A DNA stretch of 64,000 bases from Mycobacterium sp. GA-2829. Lineage in GTDB: Bacteria > Actinomycetota > Actinomycetes > Mycobacteriales > Mycobacteriaceae. Made by a program: the position numbers and the translations under genes. Shown here piece by piece: positions 19,371-28,237 of this stretch. The first letter of the stretch is position 1, and every line of letters starts with the position of its first letter. The notes beneath the pieces were generated by a model. It was not told the DNA's origin. It was given only the letters and a program-made list of their open reading frames with translations, and did no database searches. The DNA is taken from the NCBI RefSeq assembly GCF_001499965.1, contig NZ_LQIT01000012.1, positions 186,001 through 250,000 on the forward strand, in the 5' to 3' direction.

Positions 19371-19637
19371 CTTCTCCTAGGCCGGCGCAGGTGGCTGCCG
19401 GCCGTGTCCTTCCGATACGTGCAGCTGGGATCAGTTCAGGCTACCGCTAGACCAACGTGCGGTTGTTCCCGACGGCTTGCCGGAGGGAACCATGGATGAA
19501 GTCCGACGGCTTGCCGGAGGGAACCATGGATGAAGTCCGACGGCTCGGGCGCCGAGTCCTTCCCACGCGCGGCAGATGTGGACACGCCCGTGTCCAAACC
19601 GCTTCACGGCCGACGACGCGTGTGCTTGGGTGAGACG
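19371..19637. other. Divergent promoter region between ftsH and ephA
   Basis: A 267-bp gap holding the ftsH and ephA promoters. In M. tuberculosis the space between these genes contains Rv3611-Rv3616c including espACD; none of that is here. The only structure seen is the 34-bp tandem repeat at 19471-19538. An open frame from 19530 runs in phase into ephA but its first 36 codons do not resemble the family. Confidence 0.6.
19471..19538. repeat. Perfect 34-bp tandem duplication upstream of ephA
   Basis: Two identical, adjacent 34-bp units (19471-19504 and 19505-19538) followed by the first 7 bp of a third. Each unit contains GGAGGGAACCATGG, that is, a ribosome-binding-site-like sequence directly before an ATG. 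Confidence 0.9.
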
Positions 19638-20567
19638 GTGATCACATCGACAGAACGGTTCGTCGAGACCAACGGCGTGCGGTTGCGGATCGTCGAGGCC
19701 GGTGACCGCGGCGCGCCCGTGGTGGTCCTCGCCCACGGCTTTCCCGAACTCGCCTACTCCTGGCGGCACCAGATCCCGGCGCTCGCGGCGGCCGGCTACC
19801 ACGTCATCGCCCCCGATCAGCGCGGCTACGGCGAGTCGAGCCGACCCGAGGCCATCACCGACTACGACATCGTCGCGCTGACCGGAGACCTCGCCGGCCT
19901 GCTCGACGACGTCGGCGCGCAGCGGGCCGTGGTGGTGGGCCACGACTGGGGCTCCCCCGTCGTCACCAACTTCGCGCTGCTGCACCCCGACCGGGTGGCG
20001 GGCATGGTGAACCTCAGCGTCCCGCCGGTGCCGCGGGCATCGGACCCGCCGACCCGAATCTGGCGCAAGACCTTCGGCGACCACTTCTTCTACATCCTCT
20101 ACTTCCAAGAACCGGGCGTCGCCGATGCGCACCTCGGCCAGGACCCACGGCAGTCGCTGCAACGCATGCTGGCGCTCGAGGGGTTCAGCGCCCCGGCCCC
20201 CGACCTCGCCGACAATCCGCTGCCCCCGCTGCCGGAGTGGATCAGCCAGGAGGAGTTCGACCACTACGCCGACGTGTTCACCCGGACCGGGTTCACCGGC
20301 GGCCTGAACTGGTACCGCAACTTCGACCGTAACTGGGAGCTGACCGAGACGACCCCGGCCGCGACCGTCACCGTGCCGACGTTGTTCATCGCGGGCAGCG
20401 CCGACCCGGTGCTCAGCTTCACCCCGCGCCACCGCGTCACCGATCTGATCACCGGCGAATACCGCGAGGTGCTGCTCGACGGCGCAGGCCACTGGCTACA
20501 GCAGGAGCGGCCCGAGGAGGTCAACGCCCTGCTCCTCGACCACCTCTCCGGATTGGATCTGACATGA
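19638..20567 (+). CDS. ephA: Epoxide hydrolase EphA
   Basis: A 309-aa alpha/beta hydrolase that opens epoxides to diols. Seen: the oxyanion motif HGFPE, the nucleophile Asp103 in GHDWGS, lid tyrosine in GLNWYRNF, and the catalytic His near 285 (DGAGHWLQQERP). It is collinear with Rv3617 EphA. The GTG at 19638 matches the family N-terminus (STERFVETNGVRLRIVEAG) and is preceded by GGTGAG. An ATG at 19530 in the tandem repeat would add 36 unrelated residues and is less likely. It overlaps the next gene by 4 nt, starting an ephA-oxidoreductase-dehydrogenase operon that may process epoxide, aldehyde and alcohol intermediates. Confidence 0.92.
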   Translation: MITSTERFVETNGVRLRIVEAGDRGAPVVVLAHGFPELAYSWRHQIPALAAAGYHVIAPDQRGYGESSRPEAITDYDIVALTGDLAGLLDDVGAQRAVVVGHDWGSPVVTNFALLHPDRVAGMVNLSVPPVPRASDPPTRIWRKTFGDHFFYILYFQEPGVADAHLGQDPRQSLQRMLALEGFSAPAPDLADNPLPPLPEWISQEEFDHYADVFTRTGFTGGLNWYRNFDRNWELTETTPAATVTVPTLFIAGSADPVLSFTPRHRVTDLITGEYREVLLDGAGHWLQQERPEEVNALLLDHLSGLDLT

Positions 20568-21748
20568 AACCGCTGAACTTCGGGGTGTTCATCACCCCGT
20601 TCCACCCTGTCGGCCAATCCCCTACTGTCGCACTGGAATACGACCTCGAGCGGGTGGTGCGGCTGGACCGCCTCGGCTACGACGAGGCGTGGTTCGGCGA
20701 ACATCATTCGGGCGGTTACGAACTCATCGCCTGCCCCGAGGTGTTCATCGCCACCGCCGCCGAGCGCACCAGGAACATCCGCCTGGGCACCGCGGTGGTG
20801 TCGCTGCCCTACCACCACCCGCTCATGGTCGCCGACCGCTGGGTGCTGCTCGACCACCTCACCCGCGGCCGGGTCATGTTCGGCACCGGTCCGGGCGCGC
20901 TGCCGTCGGACGCCTACATGATGGGCATCGACCCGGTCGATCAGCGTCCGATGATGCAGGAGTCGCTGGAGGCGATCCTCGCGCTGTTCCGCGCCGAACC
21001 CGACGAACGCATCACCCGTGAGACCGACTGGTTCACCCTGCGCGACGCCCAACTGCACATCCGGCCCTACACCTGGCCGTACCCGGAGATCTCCACCGCG
21101 GCGATGATCTCCCCGTCCGGCCCGCGCCTGGCCGGGGCGCTGGGCACGTCGCTGCTGTCGCTGTCGATGTCGGTGCCCGGCGGGTTCGCCGCGCTGGAGT
21201 CGACGTGGCAGATCGTCACCGACCAGGCCGCGAAATCCGGCCGCCCGGAACCGGATCGGGACGATTGGCGGGTGCTGGCCATCATGCATCTGGCCAACAC
21301 CCGCGACCAGGCCATCGACGACTGCACCTACGGACTGCAGGATTTCGCCAACTACTTCGGCGCGGCCGGGTTCGTCCCGCTGTCCAACAGCGTCGAAGGC
21401 GAACGCTCACCGCGCGAGTTCGTCGCCGAGTACGCCGCGCAGGGTGGCTGCTGTATCGGAACCCCCGACGATGCGATCGCCTACATCGACGGGTTGCTCG
21501 AGAAGTCCGGTGGGTTCGGGACGCTGCTGCTGCTCGGACACGACTGGGCCTCTCCCGAGGCGACGTACCACTCCTACGACCTGTTCGCCCGAAAGGTCAT
21601 GCCGCACTTCAAGGGTCAGCTCACCGCGCCGCGCGCCTCGCACGACTGGGCCAAGGGTATGCGGGACCAACTGCTCGGCCGTGCCGGCGACGCGATCGTC
21701 AAGGCCATCACCGAGCACACCGACGAGCAGAAGCAGGAGCCGCACTGA
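20564..21748 (+). CDS. LLM-class flavin-dependent monooxygenase (Rv3618-like)
   Basis: A 394-aa bacterial-luciferase-like TIM-barrel oxidoreductase. It has typical elements: the N-terminal FGVFITPFHPVGQSP, EAWFGEHHSGG with the conserved His, RNIRLGTAVVSLPYHHPL and GRVMFGTGPGALPSD. Members use reduced FMN or F420 and oxygen or hydride transfer; which applies here is not clear. It is coupled to ephA (ATGA) and to the dehydrogenase downstream (TGATG), the same order as Rv3617-Rv3618, so it likely acts on the same substrate class. Confidence 0.9.
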   Translation: MKPLNFGVFITPFHPVGQSPTVALEYDLERVVRLDRLGYDEAWFGEHHSGGYELIACPEVFIATAAERTRNIRLGTAVVSLPYHHPLMVADRWVLLDHLTRGRVMFGTGPGALPSDAYMMGIDPVDQRPMMQESLEAILALFRAEPDERITRETDWFTLRDAQLHIRPYTWPYPEISTAAMISPSGPRLAGALGTSLLSLSMSVPGGFAALESTWQIVTDQAAKSGRPEPDRDDWRVLAIMHLANTRDQAIDDCTYGLQDFANYFGAAGFVPLSNSVEGERSPREFVAEYAAQGGCCIGTPDDAIAYIDGLLEKSGGFGTLLLLGHDWASPEATYHSYDLFARKVMPHFKGQLTAPRASHDWAKGMRDQLLGRAGDAIVKAITEHTDEQKQEPH

Positions 21749-22764
21749 TGCGCGCCTCGGTGCTGCGCGACGGCCGGATGGTGCTGCGCGACGATGTGCC
21801 CGAACCGGTTCCCGGCCCCGGGCAGGTACTGGTGGCGGTGAAGGCGTGCGGAATCTGCGGATCCGATCTGCACTTCGCCAAGCATGGCGCCGACGCGCTG
21901 GCCGCAGGCGCGCAGATGGAGGGTATGCCGAATCTGGGTGACAGCGTCGACCTGTCCGCCGATGTGTTCATGGGCCACGAGATCGCCGCCGAGGTGGTCG
22001 AATCCGGACCGGACACCGACGCACCCAAGCCCGGCACCGTGGTGACGTCGATCCCGGTGCTGCTCTCGGCGACCGGCGTCGCGCCGATCGTGTACTCCAA
22101 CAGCGTGATCGGGGGCTACGCCGAACGCATGCTGCTGTCGGCGCCGCTGCTGATGCCGGTGCCCGACGGGACGGATCCCCGGCACGCCGCGCTGACCGAA
22201 CCGATGGCGGTGGGTCTGCACGCGGTGAACAAGTCCGCGATCACCCCCGGTGAGACCGCGCTGGTGATCGGGTGCGGCCCGATCGGGATGGCGATCATCG
22301 CCGCGCTGCGGCTGCGCGGTGTGGAACACGTTGTCGCGTCGGACTTCTCGCCCGTACGTCGCAGGTTGGCGCAGACCATGGGCGCCCATGAGACCGTCGA
22401 CCCCGCGCAGCGGTCCCCGTTCGAGGCCGCCACCCCGGCGGTGGTGTTCGAGGCGGTCGGCGCCCCGGGCGTCCTCAACGACGTCATGCGCCGCGCCCCC
22501 GCGCGCACCCGCATCGTGGTGGCCGGGGTGTGCATGGAATCCGACACCGTGGTGCCGTTCTACGGCGCCCCGAAGGAATTGAGCATCCAGTTCGTGTTCG
22601 CCTACGACCCCGCGGAGTTCGCGGAGACGCTGCGCGCCATCGCCGAGGGATCCATCGACGTGGCGCCGCTGGTCACCGGCGAGGTCGGACTCGACGGCAT
22701 CGGCGACGCGTTCACCGCGCTGTCGCGGCCCGACGAGCAATGCAAGATCTTGGTCACTCCCTGA
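21748..22764 (+). CDS. Zinc-binding alcohol dehydrogenase (MDR family)
   Basis: A 338-aa medium-chain dehydrogenase. The catalytic zinc site is in CGICGSD (34-40) with a downstream GHE; the Rossmann domain has VIGCGPIGMAIIAALRL. The four-Cys structural zinc lobe is not visible: the expected stretch reads HGADALAAGAQMEGMP. The protein is thus a one-zinc variant. The start overlaps the stop of the flavin oxidoreductase by 1 nt, so the three genes form an operon; it may oxidise the diol or alcohol formed there, which is inference. Confidence 0.88.
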   Translation: MRASVLRDGRMVLRDDVPEPVPGPGQVLVAVKACGICGSDLHFAKHGADALAAGAQMEGMPNLGDSVDLSADVFMGHEIAAEVVESGPDTDAPKPGTVVTSIPVLLSATGVAPIVYSNSVIGGYAERMLLSAPLLMPVPDGTDPRHAALTEPMAVGLHAVNKSAITPGETALVIGCGPIGMAIIAALRLRGVEHVVASDFSPVRRRLAQTMGAHETVDPAQRSPFEAATPAVVFEAVGAPGVLNDVMRRAPARTRIVVAGVCMESDTVVPFYGAPKELSIQFVFAYDPAEFAETLRAIAEGSIDVAPLVTGEVGLDGIGDAFTALSRPDEQCKILVTP

Positions 22765-22766
22765 CG

Positions 22767-22772
22767 TAGGGT
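22767..22772 (+). promoter_or_regulatory. Candidate -10 box of a leaderless lpqG promoter
   Basis: TAGGGT ends 7 nt before the lpqG ATG at 22780. It starts 2 bp after the dehydrogenase stop codon. The spacing fits a leaderless mycobacterial transcript; no test beyond spacing. Confidence 0.4.
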
Positions 22773-22779
22773 GCCTGGC

Positions 22780-23508
22780 ATGCCGATCTCTGCGCGCGCG
22801 AAGACCCGGTTGATCACCTTCGTCGCAGCGGGTGCGGCGGTGCTGGGGCTGGCCGGATGCGACGCCACCTCGGGGCCCGCCGGGGGCGCGCCCGCGGATG
22901 CCCGCCAGGTCACCGTCGTCGGATCCGGTGAGGTGCAGGGCGCCCCGGACACACTGACCGCCAGCGTCGCGATGGAGGCGATCGCTCCCGACGTCACCGG
23001 GGCGATGAACCAGTCGGGGCAGCGCCAGCAGGCGGTCATCGACGCACTGGTCGACGCGGGCATCGCCCGCGAGGACATCAACACCACCCAGGTCAGCCTG
23101 CAGCCACAGTTCGGCAACGACGGCAACAACATCGTCGGCTACCGGGCCAGCAACGCGATCGACGTGAAGATCCGCGACCTCAGCGCGGCATCGCAGGCGC
23201 TGGCGCTGATCGTCAGCACCGGCGGCGACGCCACCCGGATCAACTCGGTCAACTATTCGATCGAGGACGATTCGCAGTTGATCCGCGACGCGCGGGCGCG
23301 GGCGTTCGCCGACGCCAAGACCCGCGCCGAGCAGTACGCCCAACTGTCAGAGCTCGACCTCGGCAAGGTCATCTCGATCTCGGAGTCACCGGGTGGCGCC
23401 CCGCCGCCCACCCCGATGCCGCGCGGTGAGGCGGCGATGGCGGTGCCGCTGGAGCCGGGCAGGCAGACCGTGGGTTTCAGCGTGACCGTGGTGTGGGAGC
23501 TGGACTGA
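22780..23508 (+). CDS. lpqG: SIMPL-domain lipoprotein LpqG
   Basis: A 242-aa secreted lipoprotein: charged start, hydrophobic segment and lipobox LAGC with Cys27, then a SIMPL (DUF541) domain beginning RQVTVVGSGEVQG. SIMPL proteins form oligomeric periplasmic or surface structures of unclear function. It corresponds to Rv3623 LpqG. The ATG at 22780 is preferred to GTG 22771. It ends facing hpt, with 15 bp between the stops, so the two genes must terminate into each other. Confidence 0.92.
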   Translation: MPISARAKTRLITFVAAGAAVLGLAGCDATSGPAGGAPADARQVTVVGSGEVQGAPDTLTASVAMEAIAPDVTGAMNQSGQRQQAVIDALVDAGIAREDINTTQVSLQPQFGNDGNNIVGYRASNAIDVKIRDLSAASQALALIVSTGGDATRINSVNYSIEDDSQLIRDARARAFADAKTRAEQYAQLSELDLGKVISISESPGGAPPPTPMPRGEAAMAVPLEPGRQTVGFSVTVVWELD

Positions 23509-23523
23509 TCGCCGCCGCCCCGC

Positions 23524-24114
23524 TCACTCGCCGCTGTAGACCCTGGGCTCCAGCGTGCCGATGTAGGGCAGATCCCGGTAGCGCTCGGCGTAGTCCAGGC
23601 CGTACCCGACGACGAACTCGTTGGGGATGTCGAATCCGACGTATTCCACGTCGAGTTCGGCGCGCACCGCATCGGGTTTACGCAGCAGGGTGCAGACCCG
23701 CAGCGAGCGCGGGTTCCGCGTCGCCAGGTTGCGCAGCAGCCACGACAGCGTCAACCCGGAGTCGATGATGTCCTCGACGATCAGCACGTCGCGGTCGTTG
23801 ATGTCGCGGTCGAGGTCCTTGAGGATGCGCACCACACCCGACGACGAGGTCGACGAGCCGTAGGAGCTGACCGCCATGAACTCGAGCTGGGTCGGCAGCG
23901 GGATGGACCGGGCCAGATCGGTGACGAACATGACCGCACCCTTGAGCACCGTCACGAGCAGCAGATCCTCACCGCTCTCGCCGATCGCCGCACCGTAGGT
24001 CTCGGCGATCTGCGCCGCCAATTCGGCGGTGCGGGTCTGTATCTGTTCCTCCGAGAGCAGTACCGATTTGATGTCGCCCTCGTACAGCTCAGATGAATGC
24101 TCAGGCACGTTCAC
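23524..24114 (-). CDS. hpt: Hypoxanthine phosphoribosyltransferase
   Basis: About 196 aa; salvages hypoxanthine and guanine with PRPP to IMP and GMP. Seen: the PRPP-binding motif [17 protein letters not shown], the [13 protein letters not shown] element and the flexible-loop segment [18 protein letters not shown]. It matches Rv3624c, including the C-terminal [10 protein letters not shown]. The start is GTG 24114 ([14 protein letters not shown]) or GTG 24108. tilS lies 40 bp upstream on the same strand, the common tilS-hpt pair. Confidence 0.95.
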   Translation of the reverse strand: MNVPEHSSELYEGDIKSVLLSEEQIQTRTAELAAQIAETYGAAIGESGEDLLLVTVLKGAVMFVTDLARSIPLPTQLEFMAVSSYGSSTSSSGVVRILKDLDRDINDRDVLIVEDIIDSGLTLSWLLRNLATRNPRSLRVCTLLRKPDAVRAELDVEYVGFDIPNEFVVGYGLDYAERYRDLPYIGTLEPRVYSGE

Positions 24115-24154
24115 AGGGTGCCATGCCGCCCGGCCGGGAACCAACGCGGCTGTT

Positions 24155-25117
24155 CTACACCGGCTCGCGGTGCAGGGTGAGCCACCCGTCGCGGCGTCCG
24201 GCGATCAGTCGCTCGCGCACCGCATCGGAGCCGACCGCCACGCCGCCCTGCCCGCGCCACGCGCTCACCAGCGCGTCCACCCCGCGGATCTGGGTGTCGG
24301 TCAGCCCGCGCGCCCCGCCGGCGAGCAGCCACAGCCGGATGGCCCGGCGCCGGATCGCGGCGGGCTGCTGCGCCAGCCGCTTGGCGTCCACCCCGGCGTC
24401 GGTGGTGACCTCGGTCAGGGCGCGCTCGGCCTGGGCGTCGAGCGTGTCGTTGTCGTCCTGCAGCGCGGCCGCGGTGCGGGCCAGCGCCCTGGCCACTCCC
24501 CCGGCGAGCACATCCTCGAGAAGCGGCAGCACCTCGGCGCGCAGCCGGCTGCGGACGTAGCGGGGGTCGGCGTTGTGCGGGTCCACCCACGGCCGCAGCC
24601 CGAGTTCCTCGCACGCCGCGGCGGTCTGCGCGCGACGCACCCCCAGCAGCGGCCGGTACCACGGCGGGTCACAGACCCGCATCCCCGCGATCGACCGCGG
24701 CCCCGAACCCCGGCCGAGTCCGAGCAGCACCGTCTCGGCCTGGTCGTCGAGGGTGTGGCCGAGCAGCACCGGTGCGTCCCCGCACGCGTTGCGCAGCGCG
24801 TCGTACCGGGCGGTGCGCGCGGCGGCCTCCGGACCGCCCGCGGTGCCGACCGCGACGTGCAGCACCCGCGCGTCGACGCAGCCGAGCGCAAGCGCATGCG
24901 CGCGGGCGTCCTCGGCGACGGCGGCCGACCCGTCCTGCAGCCCGTGGTCGACGATCAGCGCGGTGGTCGGCAGCAGCCGGGCGGCGACCGCGGTCAACGC
25001 CAGCGAGTCGGCGCCTCCGGACAGCGCCACACACCAGCGCGGCGTGCCCGCCAGGTGCCGGCGCGCGAACCGGGCCACCTCGGCGCGCACCGCGGCTACA
25101 GCACGCGGTCGATCCAT
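24155..25117 (-). CDS. tilS: tRNA(Ile)-lysidine synthetase
   Basis: A 320-aa N-type ATP pyrophosphatase that turns C34 of the minor tRNA-Ile into lysidine so that it reads AUA; essential in most bacteria. The P-loop reads [11 protein letters not shown] (31-41), followed by [10 protein letters not shown] and [15 protein letters not shown]. The short C-terminal domain is typical of actinobacterial TilS (Rv3625c, formerly mesJ). It overlaps the end of the metalloprotease gene by 22 nt and is followed by hpt. Confidence 0.94.
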   Translation of the reverse strand: MDRPRAVAAVRAEVARFARRHLAGTPRWCVALSGGADSLALTAVAARLLPTTALIVDHGLQDGSAAVAEDARAHALALGCVDARVLHVAVGTAGGPEAAARTARYDALRNACGDAPVLLGHTLDDQAETVLLGLGRGSGPRSIAGMRVCDPPWYRPLLGVRRAQTAAACEELGLRPWVDPHNADPRYVRSRLRAEVLPLLEDVLAGGVARALARTAAALQDDNDTLDAQAERALTEVTTDAGVDAKRLAQQPAAIRRRAIRLWLLAGGARGLTDTQIRGVDALVSAWRGQGGVAVGSDAVRERLIAGRRDGWLTLHREPV

Positions 25118-26136
25118 CGCTGCGGCTCGTCGACTTCTTCTGGTAGCGGCAGGGTTTCGGGTCCGGACCAGACGGTGTTGAAGCGCTCCATCCCGACCGT
25201 CGCCACGACATGGTCGACGAACGCCTTACCGCGGGTGTACTGGCTCATCTTGGCGTCGACGCCGAGCAGGGCCCGCAGGACGCGCTGCACCGGCGGTTGC
25301 TTGCGCTGGCGCCGCTGGTTGAAGCGTCCGCGGATGGTCGCGACCGTCGGCACGACGGCCGGCCCGACGGCGTCCATCACGTGGTCGGCGTGGCCCTCGA
25401 GCAGGGTGCCGAGCACCAGCAGCTGGTCGAGCGCGCGGCGCTGCGGTTCGGCCTGCACCGCGCGCATCAGCCCGATCACGCCGGTCGAGTTCGGTTCGGT
25501 GTGCGCGTTGCGGTTGCGCACGTAGTCGGCGAGCCGCGCGACCACCTCGGTGACGTCGTCGCTCGCATCCTTGGTGAGCACCGCCAGCGCCGAGGACATG
25601 TGGTCGGCCAGCCACGGGTTGGCGCGGAACTGCACGCGGTGGGTGACCTCGTGCAGGCACACCCACAGCCGGAAGTCGGTGGGCGAGACCCGCAGTTGCC
25701 GTTCGACCGCGATGACGTTGGGCCACACCAGCAGCAGCTCCCCGCCGCCGTCGGCGAACGGGTCGTACTGGCCGAGGATGCCCGAGGAGACGAAGGCCAG
25801 CACCGCACCGGTCTGGGCGCCGGTGACACGGCCGGTGATGAAGCCACTGGGTTTGTCGGTGCCGCCGGTCATCGTGCGCATCGAGTGGGCGGCCGCGCGG
25901 ATCCAGCCGGGCCGGTCGACGATGCGGGCCTCGGTGACGGCGTTGCCCTCGTTGAGCCCGGTGACCTCGCGCACCGGCAGTTCGGCCTCCCGCGCCGAGG
26001 ACGCGAGCTGGTCGATGACCTGGTCGCGGGTGTAGTCGGTGGCGGGTGGGCCGGGCCGGGTCAGTTTGGCGCCGACGGCCGCGGCGAACCGCCAGTCCAC
26101 CGCGCGGCCGACGGTCAGGTCGTTCGATCTGCTCAC
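25096..26136 (-). CDS. Zinc-dependent metalloprotease (Rv3626c-like, DUF2342)
   Basis: A 346-aa protein of the coenzyme-F420-biosynthesis-associated/zincin-like hydrolase family found throughout actinobacteria. The zinc motif H162-E-V-T-H166 (CLHEVTHRVQF) is intact. There is no signal peptide, so it is cytosolic. Substrate unknown. The GTG at 26136 gives a GTGA overlap with the carboxypeptidase gene upstream, and the 3' end overlaps tilS, so dacB-like, protease, tilS and hpt form a run, as in M. tuberculosis. Confidence 0.9.
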   Translation of the reverse strand: MSRSNDLTVGRAVDWRFAAAVGAKLTRPGPPATDYTRDQVIDQLASSAREAELPVREVTGLNEGNAVTEARIVDRPGWIRAAAHSMRTMTGGTDKPSGFITGRVTGAQTGAVLAFVSSGILGQYDPFADGGGELLLVWPNVIAVERQLRVSPTDFRLWVCLHEVTHRVQFRANPWLADHMSSALAVLTKDASDDVTEVVARLADYVRNRNAHTEPNSTGVIGLMRAVQAEPQRRALDQLLVLGTLLEGHADHVMDAVGPAVVPTVATIRGRFNQRRQRKQPPVQRVLRALLGVDAKMSQYTRGKAFVDHVVATVGMERFNTVWSGPETLPLPEEVDEPQRWIDRVL

Positions 26137-27521
26137 GAGCCACATCCACAGGCGCGCAGGGTGGCGGCCAAGGCGTCGAGCGCCGTCCGCCCGGTCGGTC
26201 CGGCGTTGTTCGACAACAGCGCGAAGGTCAGCACCCGTCCGCGGGCGTCGGTGACGATGCCTGCCAGCGCGTTGGTGCCGGTCAGCGATCCGGTCTTGGC
26301 GCGCAACCACCCTGCGGCGTCGCGGCCCGCGGCGGTGTCGAGGTAGCGGTTGGACAGGGTGCCGCTGCCGCCGGCGATGGGCAGCAGGTCGACCAACGGA
26401 CGCAGTTCGGGATGGTCGTCGCCGGTGGCGGCGGTGACCACCTCGTCGAGGGTCAGCGCGGTCAACCGGTCGTCGATCGAGAGGCCGCTGGAGTCGAACA
26501 GCCGGGCACCGGTGGTGTCGATCCCGGCCTTGCGGAGTTCACCCAGCACGGCCTGCGTGGCACCGTCGAAGCTCTGCGGGCGGCCGAGCTGGTCGGCCAC
26601 CTCTCTGCCGATCGCCTCGGCCATCACGTTGTCGGAGAGGTTCATCATCACCCGCAACCGTTCCATGAGCGGCGGTGACTGCACGGCCGCGATCTGCTTG
26701 CCGCCGCGGTACGGGCCGTCGAGCACCGTGACGTTCGCGGGGTCGATGCGCAGTGCGGCGGCCAGCGCCCGCCCGGCGTCCAGGGCCGGGGTGGGCGAGC
26801 GTCGGGACTCCTCGCTGACGGGTTGGGTGCGGCCGCCGTCGAGCATGACCGGGACCATCGGGGCGATGTCGCCGCCGGGGATGTCGAGCGGATCCCAACC
26901 CACCGCCATCTCCGGACCCGTGTAGGCGCTGGTGTCGACGGCCACGGCGGTGGGTTCGATACCGCTGCGCCGTACCTGATCGGCGAGATCGCCGATGCGG
27001 GCGGCGTCGCGGTACCAGGTGTCGGTGCCCTTGGGCGCCGCGGACAGGGTCGGGTCGCCGCCGCCCTTGAGCACCACCAGCCCGGGGTCGCGTTTCTGGT
27101 CGCCCGCCACGACCGTGGTGGTCAGCCGGGCCTCGCGGTCGAGGGTCAGCAGTGCGGCGGCGGCGGTGAGCACCTTGTTCGTCGACGCCGGTTGCATCGG
27201 GACCTCAGCGCGCTGATCCCACAGCCGTTCCCCGGTGATGGCGTCGGTGACGCGGCCGGCGAGGTCGCCCAGGTTCGGGTCGGCCAGCGCGGGGGCCAGC
27301 GCGGCGGCGAGGCCGGCGTTGGTGGGCGCGGGCACCGAGTCCTCGACCGGTACGACGGCAGGGTCGGCGGTCGCGGGGGCGGGAACCGGTTTGGCGGCCT
27401 GCGCATCGGTGTTGCGGCCGGTGGTCAGCACCGCGGCGACCGCGACGACGACCGCGACCAGCACCAGGACCGCGAGGCTGACCAGCACATGGGTCGAACG
27501 CCGCCACCGGGTGGGCCGCAT
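26133..27521 (-). CDS. dacB: PBP4-type D-alanyl-D-alanine carboxypeptidase (Rv3627c-like)
   Basis: A 462-aa exported class C penicillin-binding protein that trims peptidoglycan stem peptides. One N-terminal membrane segment (about 10-34), then a Pro/Ala-rich linker, then the S13 peptidase domain: S113-T-N-K116, SDN in NLSDNVMAEAI and KTG in RAKTGSLTGTN. All three catalytic motifs are intact. The ATG at 27521 has AGGAG upstream and gives the same length as Rv3627c; longer frames start in the ppa promoter region. It is divergent from ppa. Confidence 0.93.
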   Translation of the reverse strand: MRPTRWRRSTHVLVSLAVLVLVAVVVAVAAVLTTGRNTDAQAAKPVPAPATADPAVVPVEDSVPAPTNAGLAAALAPALADPNLGDLAGRVTDAITGERLWDQRAEVPMQPASTNKVLTAAAALLTLDREARLTTTVVAGDQKRDPGLVVLKGGGDPTLSAAPKGTDTWYRDAARIGDLADQVRRSGIEPTAVAVDTSAYTGPEMAVGWDPLDIPGGDIAPMVPVMLDGGRTQPVSEESRRSPTPALDAGRALAAALRIDPANVTVLDGPYRGGKQIAAVQSPPLMERLRVMMNLSDNVMAEAIGREVADQLGRPQSFDGATQAVLGELRKAGIDTTGARLFDSSGLSIDDRLTALTLDEVVTAATGDDHPELRPLVDLLPIAGGSGTLSNRYLDTAAGRDAAGWLRAKTGSLTGTNALAGIVTDARGRVLTFALLSNNAGPTGRTALDALAATLRACGCGS

Positions 27522-27584
27522 AACACTCCTGCTGTCGAAATGAGGTGACCGAACCACCCCGCCAACAGCAGGGTATCGCTCGTT

Positions 27585-27590
27585 TAGGGT
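27585..27590 (+). promoter_or_regulatory. Candidate -10 box for ppa
   Basis: TAGGGT in the divergent 130-bp region between dacB and ppa, giving an expected start near 27597 and a leader of about 55 nt that includes the AAGGAG ribosome binding site at 27637. No clear -35 element. Confidence 0.3.
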
Positions 27591-27651
27591 GGACCCGCGT
27601 CGTCGGCACCCGGCGACCCCGATGCGTACACAGATGAAGGAGCCGACTGCG

Positions 27652-28140
27652 GTGGAGTTCGAGGTCGTCATCGAGATCCCCAAGGGGTCACGCAACAAGT
27701 ACGAGGTGGACCACGAGAGCGGGCGGGTCAAGCTCGACCGTTACCTCTACACGTCGATGGCCTACCCGACCGACTACGGCTTCATCGAAGACACCCTGGG
27801 TGAGGACGGCGATCCACTCGACGCGCTGGTGCTGCTACCGGAGTCGGTGTTCCCCGGCTGCATCGTCGATGCCCGCCCGGTGGCGATGTTCCAGATGACC
27901 GACGAGGCAGGCGGCGACGACAAGGTGTTGTGCGTGCCGGCCGGCGACAAGCGCTGGGACCACATCCAGGACCTCGCCGATGTGCCGGAACAGATCCTCG
28001 AAGAGGTCAAGCACTTCTTCGTGCACTACAAGGACCTCGAGCCGAACAAGTTCGTCAAGGCCGCCGACTGGACCGGCCGGGAAGCGGCCGAGGCCGAGGT
28101 GCAGCGGTCGATCGAACGGTTCAAGTCTTCCGGTCACTGA
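27652..28140 (+). CDS. ppa: Inorganic pyrophosphatase
   Basis: A 162-aa family I soluble pyrophosphatase that pulls biosynthetic reactions forward by hydrolysing PPi. The signature D52-G-D54-PLD57 ([11 protein letters not shown]) binds magnesium, with the N-terminal [11 protein letters not shown] and the [11 protein letters not shown] elements intact. The GTG at 27652 lies 9 nt after AAGGAG and gives exactly the length of Rv3628. An ATG at 27634 is possible but lies before the ribosome binding site. It is a single gene, divergent from dacB. Confidence 0.96.
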   Translation: MEFEVVIEIPKGSRNKYEVDHESGRVKLDRYLYTSMAYPTDYGFIEDTLGEDGDPLDALVLLPESVFPGCIVDARPVAMFQMTDEAGGDDKVLCVPAGDKRWDHIQDLADVPEQILEEVKHFFVHYKDLEPNKFVKAADWTGREAAEAEVQRSIERFKSSGH

Positions 28141-28237
28141 CCCGGAACTCGCTGCGTCAGCAAAGACCGCGGCACAAATTATCGCGCCCGTAACACGGCG
28201 TAACGCGGTTGTGGCTTGACGCTTCGATCATTGCCCC

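Noticed and set aside
16914..19499. Uninterrupted 861-codon frame on the plus strand opposite ftsH
   Set aside because: It is the high-GC antisense shadow of ftsH; its translation is low-complexity (Arg/Leu/Asp/Val-rich) with no domain, and ftsH is certain.
28189..28208. Two CGTAAC direct repeats before the OHCU-decarboxylase-like gene, considered as an operator
   Set aside because: Only six bases each, without dyad symmetry or a known regulator match; likely chance.
28216..28221. TTGACG considered as a -35 element
   Set aside because: The ATG at 28238 would fall where the -10 box should be; no matching -10 sequence.
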